A stretch of DNA of 64,000 nt from Crossaster papposus (GCA_037893245.1 JBAIAA010000078.1:992001-1056000), one strand, 5' to 3'. Positions 24,601 to 36,100 are shown, counted from the first letter of the stretch. Notes: generated by a model not told the origin, from the letters alone. Numbers and translations are program-made.

Positions 24601-25665
24601 TTTTCTCTTCTGCTCTTTAATTCACAGCCTGCGTCCCCGGCCCCTTCGAGGCGAGTAGCATGGTCTCGCTTTTTTTATCCTACCGAAGGGCAATTTGACT
24701 CGCCCTTGAGGCGGTTGGATTTCCGAGTCAGCGTTTCGAGAGATGGTGTTGACCTCCGTCTTTATGGGCCGACGGACAACCACCACCTGTTCTCCTTCAG
24801 TGAGTAGCGCTGCTCTTAGCCCGATCGGGCCGATCGCCGTTTGCAAATTATTAGCCACTTAGCTGGGTCCCACCGCCCAGAATTCTGAGAAGAAAGTCGT
24901 GACCTGACCTTTTGACCTTCCAATTGCACGCAACGCAGCTGAGCCGCGGAACTGATGACCTCCAGTTCACAGGCCACACACAATATATCCAATCATAGCT
25001 CAAAGCGCATCCCAGCGTTACTGGTTGTCAAAGTGATCCAGATACCTGAACTGGGTCTAGATCAATCTGGAAATTTAATGGAATCATCCTCGACCCATAA
25101 GCTATCTACCTACCAAGTTTCGCTGAATCCATCCAATGTTTTCTTCCCTGTAATCCTGCTAAAAAGACAAACAATCAAATAGACAGACAACAGATAAACA
25201 GCGGGACATACCAATAGCCCGACAGCCCGACAGCCCGACAGCCAGACAGACAGGAGTAAATACGTCCCCGCCTGAGATGGGCGGGGGTAATCATGAAAAC
25301 CTCGCTCGAAACGCGTAAAACTTTCACCACTTTAGTAAGATATCCTTTCAGTAGAATGGATTAGATCGTGGAGTTTTCTATTCAATATTTCTCTTTTTTT
25401 CGTGGCAGGGTTCCTAGATGCTCATTGTTACTCAGTGTACGGTAACAACGTGGACAGAATCGCCGATTGCAAGCTGGAAGGCGGCAGCGGTCGTTACTGG
25501 GTGGCGGTCACAGACGATGAAATACAGGTAGGCAAGCACGGAAACGACGCAGTGATGGTAGTGGCGAGCCGCCAACCCGACCCTGTTGAGATTGGGAGCA
25601 TTTGGATAGACGGCATCAATGGGGCAGAGTTTAATACGACCATCTACGCGCCGTGCTACAACTAG
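21622..25665 (+). CDS. Small split gene with triplicated 54-bp Thr-rich exon and FAMeT-like last exon
   Basis: Candidate exons: 21622-21783 (acceptor TGTTGTTACAG, donor C|GTACGT), 22259-22312, 22725-22778, 23378-23431, possibly 24628-24799, and 25409-25665 with stop TAG. The three middle exons are each exactly 54 bp, phase 1-1, with clean AG/GTATGT sites; only the Thr-rich frame (ETTTV..TTTKDLSN-like) is open in all three. The last exon encodes GFLDAHCYSVYG, then RYWVAVTDDEIQVGKHG and PDPVEIGSIWIDG, resembling the carbohydrate-associated farnesoic-acid O-methyltransferase-like (FAMeT) module of invertebrate secreted proteins. Exon 24628-24799 is open (FRVSVSRDGVDLRLYGP) but needs a phase-0 junction that does not match the 54-bp exons, so it may be skipped or mis-bounded. 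No initiator or signal peptide exon was found. The overall model is inference. Confidence 0.5.
22200..23700 (+). repeat. Tandemly amplified exon-intron unit, three copies
   Basis: Not only the 54-bp exon but also flanking intron sequence is repeated: upstream TCTATCGATTTTTCTCACAG, downstream GTATGTATATTTGGAATA and GATTTTGAAAACGGTAAGGG. Copies 1 and 3 also share a distal block with GGCCACTT and GTGAAAACGGTGACGAATT. Copies 2 and 3 are closest to each other. Confidence 0.8.
23699..23760 (-). repeat. Inverted copy of a 61-bp repeat also at 57667-57728
   Basis: In reverse complement this reads AGCATTTACTCATTTTTATT, then CCAAATGGAGCAAATACTAA, matching 57667-57728 with about one mismatch. It is likely a piece of a mobile element. 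The rest of 23761-24230 shows no gene. Confidence 0.75.
24231..24367. mobile_element. MITE-like foldback, 137 bp
   Basis: Terminal inverted repeats of about 50 bp with several mismatches, beginning AGGGAATAACAGTGTGAAG and ending CTGTTATTCCCT, around a short centre. A 29-bp solitary end of the same family lies at 31432-31460 inside the transposase gene. No coding capacity. Superfamily not assigned because the target-site duplication is ambiguous. Confidence 0.8.
24368..25408. other. Intronic or intergenic DNA around the candidate exon at 24628
   Basis: Apart from the possible exon 24628-24799, this holds a short CAGCCCGA tandem run (about 25220-25250). The open frame at 24955-25182 has no recognisable motif and is not called. 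Confidence 0.4.
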
Positions 25666-25739
25666 CCACGTCACACACAATCCGACCGGGTTGAACTGCA
25701 ACATCTGGGCAGTCATCTGTATTGCATTTCTTAAAACCT

Positions 25740-25960
25740 CCTTAAAAAAGAACTAGGTTCAACCTCCCCCGCGAAAGAAAAAAACCAAACCAAACCAAAT
25801 AAACAAACGAACTAAACAACAACAACAAACCACCCCCACCCCCCCGAAAAACAAAAACAAAAAAAGAACAAACACCCCCCCAAAAAAAATAAAAAATAAA
25901 TAAATAATAAAACACCCCAACAAACAAACAAACAAACACCACAACACCCCACCAATAAAC
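25740..25960. repeat. Low-complexity A/C-rich stretch
   Basis: About 200 bp of AAACC, AACAA, AAATAAAT and CCCC-type simple sequence, almost free of T on this strand, just downstream of the FAMeT-like stop codon. The long reverse-strand frames here (Phe/Val/Gly/Cys-rich) are artefacts of that composition. Confidence 0.85.
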
Positions 25961-26095
25961 ACCGAAAAAACTAAGATAACAAGAGTTAAGAATATGTTCA
26001 TAAACAAGGGGGCCATTTGTTTCTTTGTCCCGATTATGTCTGACATAAAGTATTCTTTTTATTTGGGACACATTCTTTGATGCCTTCTAAGTTCT

Positions 26096-26299
26096 ATCCC
26101 TAGTAATAGCGATACATGAAGCTACTTACATTAAAAACAAATACAAAAGTTAGAAGTCAATTTCACTGACACTTGCATGGAAAATGTGGGGATTTAAACC
26201 CCTAGTAATAGCGATACATGAAGCTACTTACATTAAAAACAAATACAAAAGTTTGAAGTCAATTTCACTGACACTTGCATGGAAAATGTGGGGATTTAA
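26096..26299 (+). repeat. Tandem duplication, two copies of 102 bp
   Basis: TAGTAATAGCGATACATGAA begins at 26101 and again at 26203. The copies differ by about one base. No coding sense. Confidence 0.9.
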
Positions 26300-26479
26300 A
26301 CAGGTCAGTCATAACTGGGACACAAAAAATGTCAGACTTTTGAACTACTTATGTATGGACTAACAATCAAACACAGAGTGATGCATGATTTTTTGCAGGG
26401 GGAATTAAGGTCGTTCAGATGGTTTTTGTATGACCGATTGTTGCAGACACTGCAAAAAACTGTGTTCAGCGAGTAAACA

Positions 26480-27300
26480 CTTTTCTATAAGCAATAGATC
26501 TAGATCAATGTACAAATAAACAAACATTGACACCTACAAAGCATAATTCTAACTATCCCTAGTCTCGGGCTCCGTACTAGAGTAGACTCTATGCTGTAGG
26601 CCATACCGCCTTGACTGCTAAACGTTACCTACTGTGGAAATTTCTTCGTGTTAATAATAGTTAAGAAAAAAAAAAAATAATAATAATTTTACTTGTATTG
26701 TTAATATTTTTCAATCCGAATTTTTGACAGTGATCTCTATTTTACCTTAATGTGTATTTTATCGAGAAAATTATTTAACTGACCTGTCCGAAGTTGTAAA
26801 ATCATGAACGCCGAGAAAAAAAGCAAGAAAAACGGCGTTCGTTTTCAACTGCCGTCTAGCAATCGTTCAAAACAAAATCGGAACCATGACATGATACATA
26901 GCGCAATCATTTTGATGGATGCCTCGAATCATTGCTAACTTTCAAAAAAATAAGATATTACTTAATAATTCGGTAGTAAACTTATGTCTGCAAATGGTGT
27001 ACATTTGTTTTACTCATTTTTATTGACTACAAAAGGACGCGCGTGTATTGACGCTAGAAATGATTTTCTTTATAAAATATGAAATAATGCCTAATTACAT
27101 GTAGATATTTTTCTTTATAAGGAAAACAAAATTATTTAGCACCTGTTTTAGTATTGGTTCAAAACACCTGTCGGTCTGGAAAGAATAATTGTAAACATTT
27201 TTATTAGTTTAAAATTTTACTACCTAAAACCTGATTAGACAATAATGTACAACCTCGAGCTAGTCCGGCACTGGAGGGCGCTTTTGAAGTTTTACGGGGT
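26480..27300 (+). repeat. Segmental duplication, copy 1
   Basis: Colinear with 28335-29195 in the same orientation: CCGTACTAGAGTAGACTCTA, then AACGCCGAGAAAAAAAGCAA, GACGCGCGTGTATTGACGCT, and an end near CTCGAGCTAGTCCGGCACTG. A partial third copy with the GACGCGCGTGTATTGACGCT block is at about 27325-27500. The dispersal suggests a non-autonomous mobile element; termini were not determined. No protein frame is conserved between copies. Confidence 0.8.
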
Positions 27301-27580
27301 CAGTCATGGTCATACGACCTTTAATGTTCGTTTGACTCATTTTTATTGATAAAAAAAGACGCGCGTGTATTGACGCTAGAAATGATTTTCTTTATAAAAT
27401 ATGAAATAATGCCTAATTACAAGTAGATATTTTTCTTTATAAGAAAAATAAAATAAATTAGCACCTGTTTTAGTATCGGTACAAAACACCTGTCGGGAAA
27501 GAATAATTATAAACATTTCTTGCTATATAAACAATTCTTGCTATATGTTTGTAAACATGTTTTGAGATCCATAGTCCATA

Positions 27581-27851
27581 GGCATAAAAACAATGTTATG
27601 TTGGCGTAACGGGCCCCCAAAAATAGGTTAGGTAGGTAGGGATTTTTTTATATTTTTTTTAATTTACTCCCAGCAATGAAAATATATACACAATCCACAC
27701 ACACAACAATGAGAAACGGTTTCAAACGTATTTATAACTAGATTTATATAGATTTTAATCATTAAATTTCGTCCCTTGAAAAAAAAAAAAAGGGTCGGCC
27801 GTATTTTTAGGGTCGGTCGGGTTACGCCAACATAACATTTTTTTTTATGCC
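27581..27851. mobile_element. MITE-like element, 271 bp
   Basis: Terminal inverted repeats of about 32 bp: the left end begins GGCATAAAAACAATGTTATG and TTGGCGTAAC, and the right end is its complement ending CATAACATTTTTTTTATGCC. The interior is AT-rich and non-coding. It is inserted between copies of the 26.5/28.3 kb duplication. Confidence 0.75.
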
Positions 27852-28334
27852 TTAGCCACCCGTGCAGCTTAAATAAATCTGTTTTTTAAATGTTTTATTG
27901 TACATGCATGAATATTAATATCAATGTTTGACGTCATTGCTTTTTTATGAATAAACATAGACTAGCTGAATAATCATGATCATTGACAATGTGTGCTGCA
28001 AATACAAACAACGACGGTGTGATATGAATATCAGACTCCTGTGACAATCGGACCCCTTTTTCGCTATCGTTGGTTAAACCCTCTCACGTGACCGGTCAAT
28101 ATTCACTCAGACATGCGCAATACTACTAATAAGTCTGAAATTCATAGTCTGAAATTCACGCGACACCGGCCGCACAGTGTAATTAATTTGTTCGCCATGT
28201 GGACGCCATCAGTTGGTGATAACAAAACTCAGATTTTTCGATATTTTCGAATTCCCAGTCCCGTAGTCCACGTTCTAGCAAAAGTCTCAAAGAGCTGTAG
28301 ATCCGATTAGATAGTACTTGGGGTGATTACTGTT

Positions 28335-29195
28335 TGGAAAATTATAGATCTAGATCAATGTAAAATAAAATAAAAATTGACACCAACAAAGCATAATTCC
28401 AACTAGCCCTAGTCTCCGGCTCCGTACTAGAGTAGACTCTATGCTGTAGGCCATACCGCCTTGACTGCTAAACGTTACCAACTGTGGACATTTCTTCGTG
28501 TTCATGTAGTTAAAAAAACCACAAAAAACACAAATTTTTTTTGCATTGTTAATATTTTTCAACCCGAATTTTGATAGTAATCCCCTTAAGTGTTCCCCGT
28601 TATTTTGTGACAAATAACCCTTACCCTATTTTTACCTTAATGTGTATTTTATCGTGAAAATCTTTTAACTGACCTGTCCGAATTTTTAAAATCATGAACG
28701 CCAAGAAAAAAAGCAAGAAAAAACGGCGTTCGTTTTCGACTGCCGTCTAGCAATCGTTCAAAACAAAATCAAGTTTTCGGAACAATGACATGATACATAG
28801 CGCAATCATTTTGATGGATGCCTAGAATCATTGTTAACTTTCAAAAAAATAAGATATTACTTAATAATTCGGTAGTAAACCTATGTCTGCAAATGGTGTA
28901 TACGACCTTTAATGTTTGTTTTACTCATTTTTATTGATAAAAAAGGGACGCGCGTGTATTGACGCTATGGTTTTCTTTATAAAATATGAAATAATGCATA
29001 ATGTAGAAAAAAAATTATAAGAAAAACAAAATCAATTAGCACCTGTTTTAGTATCGGTTCAAAACACCTGTCGGGAAAGAATAATTTTAAACATTTGTAT
29101 TGGTTTAAAAGGTTACTACCTGAAACCTGATTGGACAATAATATACAACCTCGAGCTAGTCTGGCACTGGATGGCGCTATTGTAGTTTTACGGGG
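28335..29195 (+). repeat. Segmental duplication, copy 2
   Basis: Second copy of the 26480-27300 unit with scattered substitutions and small indels. It contains the same CCGTACTAGAGTAGACTCTA and ACGCGCGTGTATTGACGCT blocks. The preceding stretch (27852-28334) shows no supported gene. Confidence 0.8.
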
Positions 29196-29208
29196 TCTGC
29201 GCGCCGGC

Positions 29209-29601
29209 CGTGCCGCCGGCGATTTTTTTTCCCGTACCACTAACGCGTCAATTTGCCCGTTTCATTCGAATGGGGCGACTTGAATGGAGACCAAAGCGCG
29301 CGCTTCAATACGAATCGATTTGGATACGGGCGGAACGTATGAAGACCAACGACGTTGACAGCCATAATTCACCAACATTAATGGATACAGTCCCTAGTTA
29401 ATTGTATACAGTCCCTAGTTTTTCGTATACACGACTTTTATACCTTTTTCTATTAACCCAAATTATTGGTTAATAATCTCATCTAGATAGGGTCTTATAG
29501 TAACAGTTATAAAAGTCTCCATTCAAGTCGCCCCATTCCAATGAAACGGGCAAATTGACGCGTTAGTGGTACGGAAAGAAAAAGCGCGTGCCGCCGGCGA
29601 T
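29209..29601 (-). mobile_element. Foldback element flanked by a 15-bp direct repeat
   Basis: The 15-mer CGTGCCGCCGGCGAT occurs at 29209-29223 and again at 29587-29601. Just inside lie ~60-bp inverted repeats (29231-29290 and 29516-29575, core CCGTACCACTAACGCGTC, about one mismatch). Next to the left copy is a T8 run, which on the minus strand looks like a short poly-A tail followed by a target-site duplication. This could be a retroposed foldback or a DNA element with an unusually long duplication. Non-coding. Confidence 0.65.
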
Positions 29602-30215
29602 CGCGATCCAGGCGTCTTGATCGTTGCTTTGTTTATCGTCGATAAGAATTGGAGTAATGTTACAACACTGAACCCTTCTGTTAAAAAAGGCAAGGTAAGA
29701 TCAGTTTTATGCATGAACGGCCACACATTATATGACTGTGAGTACTATGATCTGCACTGAATGCATTATTTATTTTGTCTCAGTTTTAATTTTGTAAAAA
29801 AGATTTTGTTTCTCAGGAGGGTATTAAAGCTAGATATATCTTACTCGGCCCATGGAAGAATAAATATTCTCTCATTTTTTGAACCGATTATGATGCCACT
29901 CTAAACTTTGAATAAATTCGAGGGTAGAATCCACTGAAGATGCTACGTTAATCTTATCCAGTTTCCGACCCATTTGTAGTTTTACCGCCAAAAGTCGAGG
30001 AACTCCAGCACCGCATTGAAAATAATGTATTTGTCACTTTTCAGAGCCACACCCCGCTTGCAAATTGACCTGTAATTTCCGAATCTAGTTTCCATGCCTC
30101 CCTGGGACTTTTACAACTTCTAGATGAGGAATAGATTAATACGATTTGTAAATATTTTAAACTTTCTATGCATAGTTTTTTGTGTGATTTATCGTCAAAT
30201 CACGGGATCTAAATT

Positions 30216-30372
30216 AGTCTTTGGGCAAGATGTTGCTTAATCCACCGCCACGAGAGGGCGCTATCGCGACAAACCATTATCACTTGCGAACCACAGTCGC
30301 GAACCTTGGTTTGGTTTGTCGCACTAGCGCCCTCTCGTGGCTGTGGATTAAGCAACGTCTTGCCCAAAGTCT
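30216..30372. mobile_element. MITE-like foldback, ~157 bp
   Basis: Inverted arms of about 60 bp: GTCTTTGGGCAAGATGTTGC, then AATCCACCGCCACGAGAGGG and CGCTA, with the complement at the right end. Flanking TAAATTAG occurs on both sides (about 30210 and 30376), so an ~8-bp target duplication is possible. It lies just upstream of the THAP transposase gene. The sequence before it (29602-30215) shows no supported gene. Confidence 0.75.
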
Positions 30373-30603
30373 AGATATAAATTAGTGCGTTGTCACGATT
30401 ATCGCCTAATAACAAACGCACGTAGCCAGCTACTTTTATATAGACCACGTGCACATACGTCACGGATCGTCGGCACGTTTGCGGTCTGGCCATAATGGTG
30501 ATCACCCCCTCACGCGGCATGCTATAGTTAAGCGTTGCTACGGGTACCGAAACCAACAACAAATCCGCCCCGAGTCGTTTGTTTGCTTGTTTTATGTACG
30601 ACA

Positions 30604-32699
30604 ATGGCTTGTTGTGTGGCATTAAACTGCTCAAACAGAGCAGGAAAGCCTGGAATTTCCTGTTATCGTTTCCCCAACTCCCCAAGGATCCTGACAGAAA
30701 AAGACGATGGGTTGCAGCAGTGAATCGTCAGAGCTGGATCCCAAGCATTCACTCACGGCTTTGCAGTGAACATTTCGTGTCAGGTAAGCTAGGCCTAAAC
30801 GTCTGAACGTCAACTTCCTACATTTTACTTTTACTACTTAACGTTCATGACGTTATTGTACTTATAAGGCTAAAGTAATAATCATTTAATAGGCCTATGT
30901 ACTAATCGATGTAATCCACTTGAGCTAATAAAATAGTCCAATGTTTTTTAGGCCTAACGTTAACGATAGGCCTCAATTTCTCAATGTTAACATATATATT
31001 GTTAAAGCCTTAATGTGTTTGGAGGACATTCTCAGACTCATGGACTCTGCTATACAAATTGAGATATATGTCTTGGCTTGGCCCGTGTTGAGGCGCTATA
31101 GCATGTATAGGAAGATGGTATAGGATGAACATTTGGTCCTGGAATCTCAGAATGTTTAAATAATTATAACGTTTATGTTTTTACAAATGTAGGTAAGAAG
31201 AGTGATGACCACATGTCACCAGACTTCATCCCAAGTCTATTTGAGTATGTGTCGTCTTCTCTAAGGGAGGAAAGGCATAGAGCTTTGGAAAGGTATCAGA
31301 GGAGGATGGTGCTGAAAGAAAGAAGATCAGAACAGGTAATTGTTATGAAACAGAACTGATGTACACTGCAACACCAGTGTAACTACAACAATCACATGTG
31401 CAGTGACTTGATGAGAGGATTGATGATTCTAATGACCAGGTCCTCGCACTGTTATTCCCTAAAGGAAAATGTACAAACCAACCACCTCGTTCGAAGGGAG
31501 AAGGATGATCAGTATATTGCCCCCATTGGTTCATGACTGGAAAGTTGTTTTAACTTGTCTTTTAGATAAGAAGATCAGTGGCAGCAGAGGCTCTCGTAGA
31601 GCTTTCAGCACCCTACATTCAACAGCAGCCAGAGAAACAGCCTGTGTTAACATCTCAAACATCAGTTGACTGCTTGAAGATGTCGGCTACACAGACTGAT
31701 CTTAGCGCAAGAGACATCAGTGGTCTGCAGTGTGCCAACAGGGAGCTCCTTACTGAGAAACAAGAGCTTCAAAATAAAACAGCAGACTTAGAACTGGGAC
31801 CTGAATCGTTCCACAACAACCCAGACAAGCTGCGGGTTTACACTGGTCTGACTCGTATCAGTTTGTTTATGGCCATTTTGAATCTGATACTTCCAAATCT
31901 TAAAACGCATCCAAACTCTTCACTTACTCCATTTCAGAAACTTCTTCTTACCCTCATGAGATTACGTTTAAATGCAACAGTCCAGTATTTATCCTATGTT
32001 TTTAGAGTTCACTATAGCACTATTGTGAGAGTCTTTTCGGATGTAATAAATGTTTTAAATGACAAATTTGTACCTCTAGCAGTCTTTTGGGCTGAGAGAC
32101 CTCTCCTTCAACAAACACTGCCTGTCATCTTCAAAGAAGCATTCCCAAGATGTGTGTCTATAATTGACTGCTATGAAATTTTTATAGAGGGACCCTCAAA
32201 TTTAGATGCTAGAGCCAAAACCTACTCCAGTTATAAATCTCATAATACAGTAAAGTATTTAATTTCTATGTCTCCTCAAGGTTTTATTAATTTTATATCA
32301 AACGGTTGGGGTGGTCGCACAAGTGATCGATTTTTAACAGAACACTGTGGATATTTAAATCGACTTTGGCCTGGAGACACGGTATTGGCAGATAGAGGGT
32401 TTAACATTGAAGATGTGATTGCAAGCTATGGGGCAAAGTTGGAGCTTCCAGCGTTTACCAAGGGTAAAGCTCAACTTAGTCAAAAAGAGGTTGGAAGAAC
32501 AAGAAATTTAGCTTCAGTAAGAATACACATTAAACGAGTCATCGGGAACTTGCGAACAAAGTATCCTATTCTGGAAAGTACTATTCCAATCACATTACTG
32601 CAATCAGATCAAGACAATAAGGTAACAACACTGGACAAAATAGTCAGAGTGACAAGTGGCTTAATTAATATTTGTGAGTCTGTTGTTCCTTTTACTTAA
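30604..32699 (+). pseudogene. THAP-domain DDE_Tnp_4 transposase, three exons, inactivated
   Basis: Exons 30604-30783, 31193-31335 and 31566-32699 (stop TAA). Exon 1 starts MACCVALNC, a THAP zinc finger (C-x4-C, later C-x2-H in RLCSEHF), whose two halves are one base out of frame around 30670-30690; the spliced length is one base short of a multiple of three, so a 1-nt deletion fits. Exon 2 gives the usual SPDFIPSLF tail and a charged region. Exon 3 has a short coiled coil (LLTEKQELQNKTADLE), a helix-turn-helix region and the DDE domain: first Asp in IIDCYE (codon 32166), second Asp in LADRGF (codon 32391), but the third acidic position reads Lys in RIHIKRVIG (codon 32532) where the family has Glu. 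AATAAA lies at about 32956. The protein would have been ~485 aa, acting in the nucleus to cut and join transposon ends. Confidence 0.85.
31432..31460 (-). repeat. Solitary MITE end inside transposase intron 2
   Basis: A 29-bp stretch whose reverse complement matches the left end of the 24231-24367 MITE at 27 of 29 positions. The other end is absent nearby, so this is a fragment or a minimal derivative within the intron 31336-31565. Confidence 0.7.
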
Positions 32700-33133
32700 C
32701 ATATTTGCAGTTCGAATGCAGTTGTCAACTTAAGAGACTTAAAAGTATTTATTCCAGGTAAAATGAGTATCAGTTTACTCTTTAGTTACATTCTAAATGT
32801 ACCAAGTTGAATTATTTCATTTCACAAAAAAACAATTGGTCATTTCAACAACGCTTTGTGGTTGCTGGACTAGATACCACACGAGACCTGAGAAATGTTG
32901 CTACAGTAGTCTTTGTCTGCAAAAATTCATATTGTTGACTCGGACACAGATTCCAAATAAATAAACTATTCATAATATGCCTTGAAATGCTCTATGGTCC
33001 TTTTAATTCATTTTAAAGTCTTATTTTTTGTAAATATGTTTACCGAATAATTTGGTAAGTCAATCCAGTTATAAACCAGCTATAAATTCAATTATGCCAT
33101 GGTTCACTAGCACTGTAACTCGCTCTAAACCAT
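32700..33133. other. Spacer between the two convergent transposon genes
   Basis: Holds likely polyadenylation signals for both genes: AATAAA at about 32956 on the plus strand and TTTATT at about 32746 (AATAAA on the minus strand). The two 3' ends may overlap by about 200 bases if both signals are used, which would give complementary transcripts. No other feature. Confidence 0.5.
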
Positions 33134-36100
33134 TTAAACTGCAGAAGTCCGACAGTCGGGGCAAAACCACTTTTTCTTCTTAGGTACATTTTTCAATTTT
33201 AAGCATGTTAAATGAAACCTCTGATATTTACAGGCAGCAGAGCTGCAGTTTAGCATGATACCCTCTTCCTGTCTCCTACAGTAGCAAATCACATTTGTAA
33301 AATTAATACACTTATCAGCATTTGCTTGTTTGCAGGATTCTGGAGACCTTGTATAAAACTTTGCAACAAGTTCAGGAAGAATTCCTCTCAGGAAAAACTC
33401 TGTTGACCGCTGTACACAATCATGCCACAAATTATTGTCTGGTCTGACTCTTTCTTTGTACATTGTTTCAGGGCTCCATACAACAAAGTCACAGTATAGT
33501 CTTCTTGTTATGTGGATTTGTGTCTGGACTTGGAAATAGTATTCATGGTCATGTTTTAAATACTTCACACCAGATTTATCAGTTGCAAGACAAAACCGCC
33601 TTCCATAATTATCAAGCTGTGCCTGGATCCCACTCTTATCAAGGCACAGGGGACACTTAATTCCAAGTACTCCTTCCCCACAACATCTGCATGTCACCAG
33701 ACCATCCGGTGATGCACCCAAGTATGGATAATCTTGACTCACAAACAAGCCAGCTCTGGAAATGAAGAAACCTGTATGATCTTTCTCCATCTTGAAAACA
33801 TACTCGTTGAATGCCACCTCCTCATGCTCACATCCCCACCTAGAAAAACAACATTAAAACACAAACCAAAGATTAAGTGTTTACATTTTGAGGATAAAGT
33901 GGCATTTATAAAATGGATATTATTATTTATTAACAAAAAATATCCTCTGATTTTTAAATCTTTATTTTAATGCTTTCACTGAAATGAACTAAGTCTATAA
34001 ATAATGCATATAAGTGATGCATTGGGATGGGGTGGTCTATTACAACTCAATCCACTTGTGTCTTCAATATAATTCTTTATTTTTAAGGACCTCTTACCTA
34101 GTAGCCTTTGTTGCAAACTTATAGTTTTCTGGGTAGCAAATGGACTTGATCAAGGCAAGTGATGGCATTGCTGGATCTGTTCTTGTGGCAGACTTCATCT
34201 TTGATGCAGTGATCCTCCCTCGGCGTTGCTGATACCAAATCTTGCTAGATGATTGAGATTTTGTTTGTGACTCAATAGCCTCAACCTATGTAAACAAGGT
34301 CCAGATGAAATTCCAATCAAATTTTTGGCTTTGTTTTGATTTTGTTTTCTTTTGTTTTTGGGGGGTACTGAGGTGGTGGGTTAGGTAATAGGAAATATCC
34401 TGATGGCAGCCTATAATGGATATTATTCTTGAACAATTTATAAACCAGCCTACACAGTACCAAGGACTAGGAGCATTAATATACACCATTTGCTTTTGCT
34501 GTAATTTACAATAATAGATTGGTTAGAGGGTTCATATTATGGTAAATATTGTTACGATGACCTATTTTTAAAGTTTTGCGTTCATAGATGCTAAAAAAGC
34601 AAAGAAGTTTAATTACATTTTTGTAGTCTGGTTCCTTGACTTCCTTTATACGAAACAGAGCAATATATACATGTAGCAGGTAAATTATCATGTTAGGAAT
34701 CTAGACTATAGTTGGCTGGCGTCCATTCATGGATGTGTCACAGTACATCTATTTATAATTGCAATTGCAAATGGTGTATACCTTTAATTCCAACATCATA
34801 ATAAATATAGGACTTATACCTCTTCTGAAGACACAGTCATGGATGCCACAATTTCTGAACATTTCTCCAGTAGTTGTGGGAAGTTCAGTTCCAATGCCTT
34901 AACATCATACAATTCAGTCGGCACAGTTGGTAATCCATGTGATGCAGGGGGTATGAAGTTCTGGTTGTATTCTGGCATAACAGAGAGTATGGCACTCTTG
35001 ACTCCTACAGTGAGAATGTAATGTTCTATTTTACTAGTTGTTTCATTATTTCTCTGTTATAATTTGATGGCTAAATTATTACCTCATCTTATAAAGTTCT
35101 GACTGTTTTTTCCCCCATTTTACTTCTGTTTATCATAACAAAAGTAGCTTGGTGTTTATTTATCTTATTCACTTGTACATGTATTTCAGAGTCCAATGTA
35201 CATGTAGTATGCTTACCCTCAGGTCTCGACAGTATGCCCTGGCCACCTTAAAAAATAAATAAAACTTGTTGTCAACAATTAACAAACCTGAAGCATTTAG
35301 TTCATCATAGAAAGTTGTTTTCTCCTCTTCTGTTGCCCTGGAAACTGAAGCAGATCTCTTTAAACCTCTTTTCTTTTTTCCCAACAACTACAACGAAAAA
35401 TAGTATAGAAACCAAATTGCAATTAATCATAACAAGGGCATTTAATTAAGTTAAAAATCTTTTTGATACCAAAACATTACCTGGCATCTGTTTCTGGTAT
35501 TGGAAAAATCCATCTCGGCAGCCAACGACGGAGTAACATTTGCTGTTCTACTTGTAGCTGGTGCAAGCCATGAATTGGGAAGGGATGTGCAGGAGGTTTC
35601 CTGTTTTATCCTTATCACTGCCAAAACAAAAATCATCAAATAATTAATCAGATCAATATTACACAACTTCAAATTTAACTACAATGGCTAACCATATGTT
35701 ATAAGAAAGTGTCTTGAAACAAGAGAGCGTTAATTGACAATCCAAACAATAGCTTAGTCACTAAAATTAAATTCCTTACTTACAACTGTCAATTGCAAAT
35801 AGCGTAGCAGCCACATGAGAACAGGCCTCGCCAAGTCCAGCCATGCAGGTGCAATGCCCGTTGACTACAACGCCACTTTTCTCACTCACTGTCCACACCT
35901 CTAGCGGTTTCTTGGATAAATCCTGGGAATGTAACACCTGTAAATGAAATAAGAAACCTGTATAGCTATGTTGCAAGCAAAATTGCATTCACAAATGTTC
36001 AGCCGCAATTAATATCTGAGGCCAATATTACAAGAACGTGCAGTTGATTTAACGTATAAACAAATTCCATCAACACAAAACCATTTCAATAAAATCAATT

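Noticed and set aside
25742..26071. Minus-strand hydrophobic frames that look like membrane proteins
   Set aside because: Produced by the A/C-rich low-complexity stretch; two frames are open over the same bases.
30373..30600. Possible terminal inverted repeats of the ISL2EU-like element (GCCAT..TGGTGATC near 30488 versus 37089-37103)
   Set aside because: Only about a dozen bases match, and they resemble YY1-type promoter motifs in the same relative position; not enough to call transposon ends.
34839..35021. Plus-strand frame over 34839-35021 and others within 33.4-37.2 kb
   Set aside because: Shadows of the minus-strand YqaJ-gene exons, which join in phase.
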